A stretch of 64,000 bases of DNA, taken from Pelotomaculum thermopropionicum SI (GTDB lineage Bacteria; Bacillota; Desulfotomaculia; Desulfotomaculales; Pelotomaculaceae). The stretch is from assembly GCA_000010565.1 (NCBI GenBank), contig AP009389.1, positions 310,001 through 374,000 on the forward strand. Direction: 5' to 3'. Shown here in pieces: positions 57,147-64,000 of the stretch. The number at the start of each line of letters is the position of its first letter. The stretch's first letter is position 1. The notes beneath the pieces were generated by a model. It was not told the DNA's origin. It saw only the letters and a program-made list of their open reading frames with translations, and made no database searches. The position numbers and the translations under genes were made by a program.

Positions 57147-58334
57147 ATGGATTTTAATCTAGTTGTTAAGGATTCTATAGACCGACTTTTTAGATGGGTA
57201 AAAAACGAAAATTATTTAGGATGGGATCCCTATGATGCCTTAAATAGCAACTTGGTTAAAAAGATTACACGAGGAAATCCTTATTTAGAAATCTTGAGTA
57301 TCCAGTTCAATAGATATTGTCCTATAAACTTAAGGCCCATTCTTCAAATTAATAAAGGTCTTGATCTTAAAGGAATTGCATTATTTGCCCAAGCCTATGC
57401 CAAATTATATAAGAGCACTCAAGAACAACTATATAAAGATGAATTAATCAAATGTATTTCTTTTATCAAGGAAAAATCATTGAAATCAAAATATAACTTT
57501 CATTGCTGGGCTAGCCATTATTTTCCTTATACTTCATTAGATAAAAGCGGGTTGACTAAAGTCGAACCAGATATAATCGGAACATCTCAATCTATAATTG
57601 CACTAATTGGGGCCTACAAAATCTTAGGCGACGATTCTTTAAAAGAAATAGCTCTCGATGCATGTAATTTTATTATTACACAATTAATAGATAAATATGA
57701 GGATAATTATTTCGTAAAATATACTTTAACAGACGATCATAAAGTAGTTATAAATGCTTCAGCCCAGGGGTTAGAAGCAATGTGTGAGGTTCTCTTAATT
57801 GACTACAAAAGGGAGATAGTGGAAATATGTGAAAGTATAGTACATTTCTTAATAAGAGTCCAAAATAAAGATGGTTCATGGGATTATAGTATTTATAAAA
57901 ATGGTAAAACAAGAGTTCAGCTAGATTTCCATCAGGGGTATATTATTGATGGATTATTGGCTTTTTATAATTTAAGCCAAAACAAGAATAGCCTATATTC
58001 ATATATCGAAAAGGGGATAAAGTTTTATAGGGAAGTTTTATTTTTGGAAGACGGTCAAAGCTATTATAGATATCCAGTTCGATTCCCCATAGATATACAT
58101 AACCAAGCACAAGGAATAATAACCTTTACGAAAGCTAGTAATTTCAATGCTAATAATAAAGCTTTCGCTAAACGTATTGCTGATTGGACCCTATCGTGTA
58201 TGCAAGACAGGGCTGGCTATTTTTATTACCAGAAATATAGATTGTTTACTAATAAAATTCCTTATATGAGATGGGGACAGGCATGGATGATGTTAGCGTT
58301 ATCAACATTACTAGAATCTAATGGCCCTTTATAG
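57147..58334 (+). CDS. Protein of unknown function, alpha/alpha-toroid-like
   Basis: 395 aa, AT-rich. I do not recognise a precise family. It has repeating helix pairs spaced about 50 residues apart with aromatic/Gly turns (GTSQSIIALIGAYKIL, NASAQGLEAMCEVLL, DGSWDYSIYKNG, FHQGYIIDGLLAFYNLS, NQAQGIITFTKAS), like (alpha/alpha)6 barrel sugar-active proteins such as C5-epimerases or unsaturated glycosyl hydrolases. No signal peptide, so it should act in the cytosol. Lies 16 nt after wecB. Confidence 0.65.
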   Translation: MDFNLVVKDSIDRLFRWVKNENYLGWDPYDALNSNLVKKITRGNPYLEILSIQFNRYCPINLRPILQINKGLDLKGIALFAQAYAKLYKSTQEQLYKDELIKCISFIKEKSLKSKYNFHCWASHYFPYTSLDKSGLTKVEPDIIGTSQSIIALIGAYKILGDDSLKEIALDACNFIITQLIDKYEDNYFVKYTLTDDHKVVINASAQGLEAMCEVLLIDYKREIVEICESIVHFLIRVQNKDGSWDYSIYKNGKTRVQLDFHQGYIIDGLLAFYNLSQNKNSLYSYIEKGIKFYREVLFLEDGQSYYRYPVRFPIDIHNQAQGIITFTKASNFNANNKAFAKRIADWTLSCMQDRAGYFYYQKYRLFTNKIPYMRWGQAWMMLALSTLLESNGPL

Positions 58335-58391
58335 GCATTAGGTGATATATCACTAAATGTGCGGGATCAGAAAGAATGGGAGTAAACTAAA

Positions 58392-59798
58392 ATGAACAAA
58401 CGAATTATGAATTTTTATTATAAATGCCCACGATTTTTGCAAACGCTTGGAATAAATATTTTCGAAACAAGAGAAAAGTTATTAAGATCAAGTCGTTCGT
58501 TCCGTAAATGGCTGAGACTTTTAATTGAAAAAGAAAAATGGAGTAAAAAAGATATAGAAGAATATCAAAACAAACATCTCCGAGAGATATTACTCTATGC
58601 GTATCATAATGTTCCCTTTTATTATGATTTATACAATAAACATAAAATAGATGTCTCAAAAATAAATAACGTTAAGGATCTAAGTTATCTACCAATAATA
58701 TCTAGAAATGACATAATAAAGGCAGGAGAATTGATAAAATCTATTAGACCTGGTAAATATATCATTCGTCACACATCTGGTACAATTGGTCAGCCACTCG
58801 AAATTAGGTGTTCATATAACTTAGCGATCTTAAACAAAGCTAATGCGTATTTACGTGACCAATGGGCTGGGTACAGAGGTCAAAGGGTAGCACGTTTTGT
58901 AGGAGATACTCCAATAGGAGATTGTAATGACCCTTTCCTATATCGTTTATCATATATAATGAATCGTGCTATTTACCCTTCGTATTGCCTTTCATTTAAT
59001 AATCTTTCTTGTATCTTAGAATCAATGAGGATGCTTAATGTGAAGTTGATCCAGTGCTATCCTTCAACGGGATATATGATTGCTAAGTTTTTAGAAATGA
59101 ACAATAGTTATTTTCCTCTTGATGCCATATTATATTCTTCTGAACCCATGTATGACTACCAGAGGGAAGTTATAGAAGAACGTTTTAAAGCAAAGGTCTT
59201 TGGATATTATGGTCAAGCAGAAGGTGTTATTTCTGCGTGCGAGTGCGAGGAAGGTCAATATCATCTAACGATGGTAGATGGAATTATGGAAATCATTAAA
59301 GATAACAAAAAGGTTCCAGATGGAGAAAAGGGCTTTACGGTAGTTACATCACTTCATAACTTTGCGATGCCTTTAATAAGATATGCATTAAATGATTACA
59401 CTGGGTATAAATTAGAAAAATGTAAATGTGGCAGAAATACGCCAATAATTTATCCTGTAGAAACAAAAGTGGAAGATTTTTTAATAACCCCCGATGGTAG
59501 AATTATATCACCTTCTCTATTAACTTTTCCATTAAAACATGCAAAGAATATTGTTGAATCACAAATTATACAAACAACTCCAAAGGATATTATTATAAAA
59601 ATTGTAAGAGGTAAAAATTTTAATAAAAAGGATGAAGAAATGTTATTATTAGCATTTAAAGAGATAGTCGGTAGAAATATAGAAATCAAAATCATGTATA
59701 CGGAATATATACATCAAACAAGTGCATATAAAAAGAGATTTGTTATTAACGAATTAGGGAGAGATTGTATTGAAAAAACAATTAATACGGGTAACTAA
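58392..59798 (+). CDS. CapK-like adenylate-forming ligase (phenylacetate-CoA ligase family)
   Basis: 468 aa. ATP/AMP-binding segments are visible: RHTSGTIGQPL, YGQAEGVISAC and IRYALNDYTGY. Family members in capsule loci (CapK) are thought to attach or activate an acyl or amino-acid group for polysaccharide decoration. The acid substrate cannot be read here. AT-rich. A CxCG pair (EKCKCGRNTP) follows the core as in PaaK-type enzymes. Confidence 0.82.
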   Translation: MNKRIMNFYYKCPRFLQTLGINIFETREKLLRSSRSFRKWLRLLIEKEKWSKKDIEEYQNKHLREILLYAYHNVPFYYDLYNKHKIDVSKINNVKDLSYLPIISRNDIIKAGELIKSIRPGKYIIRHTSGTIGQPLEIRCSYNLAILNKANAYLRDQWAGYRGQRVARFVGDTPIGDCNDPFLYRLSYIMNRAIYPSYCLSFNNLSCILESMRMLNVKLIQCYPSTGYMIAKFLEMNNSYFPLDAILYSSEPMYDYQREVIEERFKAKVFGYYGQAEGVISACECEEGQYHLTMVDGIMEIIKDNKKVPDGEKGFTVVTSLHNFAMPLIRYALNDYTGYKLEKCKCGRNTPIIYPVETKVEDFLITPDGRIISPSLLTFPLKHAKNIVESQIIQTTPKDIIIKIVRGKNFNKKDEEMLLLAFKEIVGRNIEIKIMYTEYIHQTSAYKKRFVINELGRDCIEKTINTGN

Positions 59799-60894
59799 GG
59801 TAAAAGTTTTAATGATTGGTCCGAAACCCCCTCCGTATGGAGGTGTTGCAACATTTTTGAAAAGCTTCATTAAACAATCTTCAATTCAAGAAGGTTACGA
59901 AGTAAATATTTACCAGACCGGAAAAAGAAACGCCACAACACCGTTTATAATTCAACTGATCTTAGAAATAATACTTATATTGAAGTTCATTTTTTTCCGC
60001 AGGTATCATAGGTATGATATTTATCATATACATACAGCTTCTTATTATAGCTTTTTAAGGAACATACCATATGTTTATGTAGCCAAAAACTTTTCAAATG
60101 GAAAAGTTATTCTACATATACATGGCGCTGAGTTTGATAAATTTTATGGTAAAGCTTGCGGATGGATTAAATATTTAATCACCAAAACTCTTAACATATC
60201 AGATTCAATAATAGTTACATCAAAATCTTGGATAAACAAAATTGAATCAATTTGTGGGGTTAGAAAAGATATTTATTCTATACCAAATGGGTTTGATCCT
60301 AATAAGTTCCAATCAATTTCTCAACAAGAGACACGTCTCAAACTTGGATTGCCTAGAGATAAAAAAATACTAATTAATATTGGGCATCTTGAAGAATATA
60401 AGGGGCAAAAATATCTAATTGAAGCTATAGCAGATGTAGTTAAATGGAGATCTGATTTTCAAGTATATATTATAGGATCCGGTTCATTACAAGAGAAATT
60501 ATATAAATTGATAAGTGATCTAAAGCTTGAAAATTTTATTATATTTGCCGGTGGAAATAAACCACACGATGAGATACCATATTGGTTAAATTCTTGCGAT
60601 TTATTTATTTTACCAAGCATAGCAGAAGGTAATCCGACGGTAATGTTTGAGTGTCTAGGTTGTGGGAAACCGTTTGTAGGAACTAAAGTTGGTGGAGTTC
60701 CAGATATAGTTATTTCCGAAGAATATGGTTTGTTATGTGAGCCGGCAAACTCAAAAGATTTAGCTGAAAAGATTTTATATGGTCTAACAAAGGAATGGGA
60801 CTCTAAAAAGATAATTAAATATGCTGAGCAATTTACCTGGGAAAATATAGCCAGAAAGGTAGTGGAAGTTTATGAAAACACACTTAAAACTTAG
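59770..60894 (+). CDS. Family 4 glycosyltransferase
   Basis: 374 aa GT-B enzyme: PPPYGGVATFLKSF at the N-terminus, IHGAEFDKFYGK, and the nucleotide-sugar site SIAEGNPTVMFECLGCGKP (EX7E). TTG 59770 overlaps the previous gene by 29 nt and follows AGGGAGAG; ATG 59812 would drop 14 residues. AT-rich. It is the last gene before the insertion sequence, and the cluster may once have continued. Confidence 0.85.
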   Translation: MKKQLIRVTKVKVLMIGPKPPPYGGVATFLKSFIKQSSIQEGYEVNIYQTGKRNATTPFIIQLILEIILILKFIFFRRYHRYDIYHIHTASYYSFLRNIPYVYVAKNFSNGKVILHIHGAEFDKFYGKACGWIKYLITKTLNISDSIIVTSKSWINKIESICGVRKDIYSIPNGFDPNKFQSISQQETRLKLGLPRDKKILINIGHLEEYKGQKYLIEAIADVVKWRSDFQVYIIGSGSLQEKLYKLISDLKLENFIIFAGGNKPHDEIPYWLNSCDLFILPSIAEGNPTVMFECLGCGKPFVGTKVGGVPDIVISEEYGLLCEPANSKDLAEKILYGLTKEWDSKKIIKYAEQFTWENIARKVVEVYENTLKT

Positions 60895-60917
60895 AAATCA
60901 TAGTATTCAACTAATTC

Positions 60918-62559
60918 GGGCTTGCTGAACAAGTTTTCCAATTTCACAAACTGCTCTTAGATAACCGCATACACAGTGTAATTTTGGTCCTTATAAGTCT
61001 TCAAGATGGCGCATATAAAATGGCAAAAAAGAAGCCGGAGCCGGTGTTCCAAGTTCATTACCAGGAACTGCAGCGCAATGACGCTCTCTGCCGTCTCTTT
61101 GAGGCGTGCCATGATCCTGGCCAGGCCGTATCTGCGCTTGCATACGCCAAAACCGCCTTCAATAGCGTTGCGTTCCCTCATGTCCTGGCGCGCGATTTTC
61201 TTCTCTTGTCTACCATCGAGCAATGGACGGCCCAGCGGCGGCCCGCTCAGCCTGATGCCATGTTTTCTGCAGAAAGAGAGGTTTTCTCTGGTGCGATATA
61301 ACTGGTCGGCCAGGACTGCTTCCGGATAGTGACCGTACCGTTTCTTGTAGTCTTCGACCGCCTGTTTTAAGCCAAGACTTTCGTTGAAGGAATCCCAGCT
61401 GAGGTGATCGATGAAGGCGTATCCATCAACCATGCTAATGGCCACTTTAGCCCCAAACTCGGTCTCCGCCCTGGCCTTGCCCCTTACTATGGGACGCACG
61501 TGGGGCTGAGAGATGCTGACTATGCGATCATCGATACGGTGTGTCCTTGTCTGGTACATCTCCCGCTGCTGGGCGTAGAGAATACGAATGGTTTCCAGTT
61601 CTCTAGACTGCCGGGCGCTCAAATTGCCATGGCCATCACGCTTTAGAAGAAAATCGATTGTGCCCAGGTTTCTGCGAAGGTACCCCAGTTGTTTACCGAT
61701 AGCCTTACGAATAGCCTTCACATGCGGTTTTCTCTGCCTGGCGAACTTCAGGTAGTCTTTTCTCGCCCGCTTGCGGTAGGTACGGGGTTTCCTGGCCAGT
61801 CCGAGTTCCTGATTGTACAGGGTGTCGATCATCTTTTCCGTTTTTTCCCTGGCCTCATTGAGAAGGGAGAGGTCAGTGGGATACCGGATGTCTGCCGGGG
61901 CGCAGGTAGCGTCAAGCAGCAACTTGCCCTTGTTCACTTCCGGCTTCCATACTTCAAAATTACCGGAGCCTGATGGATTGCCTGGGTCTTTGTCTTTTGG
62001 GTCCTTGTCTTTTGGATCTTTGTCTTTTTGTTCCTTGTGTTTTTCGCTCTGGCAGATCAGCTCGTTAATTTTCTTTATGATCTTTTGATCCAACCGTTTC
62101 CGGAAATGGACCATTAACGAGGGATCGAAGGGCGGTTCTATCTGGTATTTCTCCAGCCCGATGAAATACTGGAGATAGGGGTTTTCGGTGATCTGCTCCA
62201 CCGTCTCCCTGTCGGTATATCCGCAACGTTCTTTGATGATCAAGGCGCCCAGGGCCATACGCAAGGGCTTTGCCACTGTACCGGTATTGGACGGGAAAAG
62301 ATCGGCATATTCATTTTCGATCTGCTCCCAGGGTATTATCTTGGCCAGTTTCACCCAGCGGTTGTTGGCATCAAGTTTTCCTTCGAAGGGAAGTACGAAG
62401 TCTTCAATAACCATCTGACCGGTGGGACGCCGGTACATATTATCAGCCTCCAAGTGCAAGCTTTTTACATGATTGAGCCTGTTTTCCTTGGAGAATAATT
62501 CGACAAAAAGGCCCTTAATCCCTTGGTACTACTGGAATTTATGGCTATTCAGCAAGCCC
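60918..62559 (-). mobile_element. Complete IS1182-type insertion sequence
   Basis: Bounded by perfect 12-bp inverted repeats GGGCTTGCTGAA (60918-60929) and TTCAGCAAGCCC (62548-62559). TAATT occurs on both outer sides (60912-60916, 62560-62564), a possible target duplication with one extra C on the left. It contains one transposase gene on the minus strand and an AT-rich non-coding right part. Confidence 0.85.
60957..62459 (-). CDS. IS1182-family transposase
   Basis: 500 aa (493 if started at the second Met, 62438). The N-terminal DUF772-type part has PLRMALGALIIKERCGYTDRETVEQITENPYLQ; the DDE-type core has LLLDATCAPADIRYPTDLSLL, AVLADQLYRTRENLSFC and an E in RNAIEGGFGVCKRRYGL. A low-complexity insert of repeated KDKDP units occupies about residues 144-157. 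The frame is intact, so the element may be active. Confidence 0.9.
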   Translation of the reverse strand: MHLEADNMYRRPTGQMVIEDFVLPFEGKLDANNRWVKLAKIIPWEQIENEYADLFPSNTGTVAKPLRMALGALIIKERCGYTDRETVEQITENPYLQYFIGLEKYQIEPPFDPSLMVHFRKRLDQKIIKKINELICQSEKHKEQKDKDPKDKDPKDKDPGNPSGSGNFEVWKPEVNKGKLLLDATCAPADIRYPTDLSLLNEAREKTEKMIDTLYNQELGLARKPRTYRKRARKDYLKFARQRKPHVKAIRKAIGKQLGYLRRNLGTIDFLLKRDGHGNLSARQSRELETIRILYAQQREMYQTRTHRIDDRIVSISQPHVRPIVRGKARAETEFGAKVAISMVDGYAFIDHLSWDSFNESLGLKQAVEDYKKRYGHYPEAVLADQLYRTRENLSFCRKHGIRLSGPPLGRPLLDGRQEKKIARQDMRERNAIEGGFGVCKRRYGLARIMARLKETAESVIALQFLVMNLEHRLRLLFCHFICAILKTYKDQNYTVYAVI

Positions 62560-62614
62560 TAATTACCATTCAAGCGTTAAAAGGCTTGTGGAAAAAAACG
62601 TGCTGGTTAATTAC

Positions 62615-64000
62615 TCAACTTTCGCAGGGCGAAAGTTTGAGGCGACCCTTTAAGAACGAAGGCAAACAGGAAATAAAATTATTGACCAGTTCCTGCAAAG
62701 CACCATCTGTTATTGCAAGAAATTTTCTCAACGTATTTTTGAGCATTGCCAAAAGCAATTGAAATGCCTCTGCAAAACTTATGTCCTGCAGTTCGTCACA
62801 GCAAACATAAAATAGATCACCGAGAGTCCTCGGGTCCTTGCTTTCACGGTTTTCTAGAGCGAGCATGATGTAACGGCAGAAGACAATCGTGGTATGGGCC
62901 ACCATAGAATCATATGTTCTTCCCTGGAATTCCCTGGCCAGGTTCAAAAAGGATTTGGTGGTTTTAAAGAACACCTCGATACTCCAGCGTTTTCCGTAAA
63001 TACGAATGATTTCTTCATCGGTCAGCTCTAGATCAGTTGAAAGCAATGCCAGCCATTTTTTAGACCGGTTCCGGTCCCGGATGAATACAATCCGTGCCGG
63101 TACCGGATTACCCTCTGAATCAATGCCGATTTGGACAAGAGCACTTGCCAGGATCTTGGCTTTACCAGGCTTTTTGAGAAGTTCTTTGTAAAGGGTATCA
63201 AGGGTCACCTTCTCCCCTTTATAGGTGTACAGAACTCTTTTCATTGATTTAAGCATGCATATCACATGGAGGAGATGCTGTTCACGAACCCTGCAGATAA
63301 TAGACGGGAAGGCAAACCAGCTATCGAAAAGAAGATACCTTGCCTGTACACCATATTCCCGGGCTTGACGCAAGAGATCAAACATTACTTCGGTAGACTT
63401 TTTGATGCTTTCCACCCTTCTTTTATAGCCAGTGGTACGCTTATCGATCCGTGGGTCAATTCCGCAAAGCCGGTTGCGTTCATTTTCTGAGCTGAGCAAG
63501 GAGAAAGCAACCGGCAGAAAAGTATTGCCGTCCGACCAGCCCAGGGTGAGCATCCTAAATCCACGGACATACTTGTTTTCAACATGGTCTTTTACCCTGG
63601 CCAGCAATTCAACAGCCTTGCTTCTGTTGCGGCTGTAGAGGGAATCGTCAAGAACAAGTACATTTTTCCAGTTGCGGGAGGTCAAAGGTTCAATGGTTTC
63701 ATTGATTACAGATGAACTCAGGATAAGCAAAAATTTTCGCCAGTTGTACCGGAACGAATTCAAAAAGCGATAAATTGCGTCTTTCTCTGGCCTTCCGGGT
63801 TCAGCTTCAGATTGTAATGTGCGATAAAGATTCTTGCCGTTAAAGACAAGCAGAAAAATGAACTTGAAAAGTTCAAGGCAGCTAAATCCCTTTTCCTTTT
63901 GAAAATTGGAGCGGCGTAATATTTTACCAATTTCGTGCCTGGATAAAAAATTATCCACACGAGAGTTAAACTGTTTTTCAATTTCATATTGTTCTGGTAA
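62615..64000 (-). CDS. IS4-family transposase (5' end at window edge)
   Basis: From GTG 63958 it would be 447 aa, but the frame remains open for 14 more codons to the right edge (LPEQYEIEKQFNSR), so the start is probably outside. DDE-type core: VLDDSLYSRNRSK, YLLFDSWFAFP and YGKRWSIEVFFKTTK (the Y-R-E-K signature of IS4). A 9-bp hairpin (62617-62637) overlaps its last codons. No inverted repeats could be assigned because only one end is in the window. Confidence 0.88.
   Translation of the reverse strand, partial: LPEQYEIEKQFNSRVDNFLSRHEIGKILRRSNFQKEKGFSCLELFKFIFLLVFNGKNLYRTLQSEAEPGRPEKDAIYRFLNSFRYNWRKFLLILSSSVINETIEPLTSRNWKNVLVLDDSLYSRNRSKAVELLARVKDHVENKYVRGFRMLTLGWSDGNTFLPVAFSLLSSENERNRLCGIDPRIDKRTTGYKRRVESIKKSTEVMFDLLRQAREYGVQARYLLFDSWFAFPSIICRVREQHLLHVICMLKSMKRVLYTYKGEKVTLDTLYKELLKKPGKAKILASALVQIGIDSEGNPVPARIVFIRDRNRSKKWLALLSTDLELTDEEIIRIYGKRWSIEVFFKTTKSFLNLAREFQGRTYDSMVAHTTIVFCRYIMLALENRESKDPRTLGDLFYVCCDELQDISFAEAFQLLLAMLKNTLRKFLAITDGALQELVNNFISCLPSFLKGRLKLSPCES

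Overview
The window reads as a low-GC-lineage but GC-moderate Gram-positive bacterium, most likely a spore-forming Clostridia/Peptococcaceae member close to Pelotomaculum or Desulfotomaculum. This is an inference from gene order, the strong AGGAGG-type ribosome binding sites, frequent GTG/TTG starts, the zinc-type S14, the four-ligand L36, the ECF transporter genes after rplQ and a cwlD-type sporulation amidase after rpsI. No rRNA, tRNA or CRISPR array was seen.

1-38.3 kb is one nearly continuous forward-strand information-processing supercluster: secE (cut by the left edge), nusG, rplK, rplA, L10 leader, rplJ, rplL; then a 3.2 kb interruption by two reverse-strand signalling genes (FIST sensor and GGDEF/HD-GYP protein); then rpoB, rpoC, L7Ae-like gene, rpsL, rpsG, fusA, tuf, the S10-spc-alpha ribosomal genes with secY, map, a KOW protein, infA and rpoA, then rplQ, ecfA1-ecfA2-ecfT, truA, rplM and rpsI. 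Genes overlap or lie a few bases apart, except where gaps are filled by short palindromic repeats (fusA/tuf, rpsJ/rplC, rplX/rplE, rplE/rpsZ, infA/rpmJ, ecfT/truA). Good vegetative promoters precede rpoB, the L7Ae/str block and rplM.

38.4-49.7 kb is an accessory and decaying region: an orphan MNT nucleotidyltransferase with only the first codons of its HEPN partner, a TumE-type toxin pair, an Amj-like flippase, cwlD, an intact AbrB/PIN pair, a frameshifted IS3-family element, a cloverleaf-like palindromic element, a truncated Rpn-type gene, a deleted and frameshifted phosphomannomutase, a frameshifted PIN toxin, an Uma2 gene, several duplicated gene fragments, a DUF1616 gene with an apparent compensated double frameshift, and a CPBP protease.

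49.9-60.9 kb holds a geranylgeranyl-reductase-type flavoprotein followed, after a structured leader, by a nine-gene surface-polysaccharide cluster. The first six genes (Gfo/Idh oxidoreductase, hexapeptide acetyltransferase, UDP-sugar dehydrogenase, GT2, DUF354 GT-B protein, UDP-GlcNAc 2-epimerase) suggest synthesis and use of a UDP-acetamido-mannuronate sugar. The last three (unknown alpha/alpha-toroid-like protein, CapK-like adenylate ligase, GT4) are much more AT-rich and look acquired separately. The window closes with a complete IS1182-type element bounded by 12-bp inverted repeats and an IS4-type transposase gene running off the right edge.
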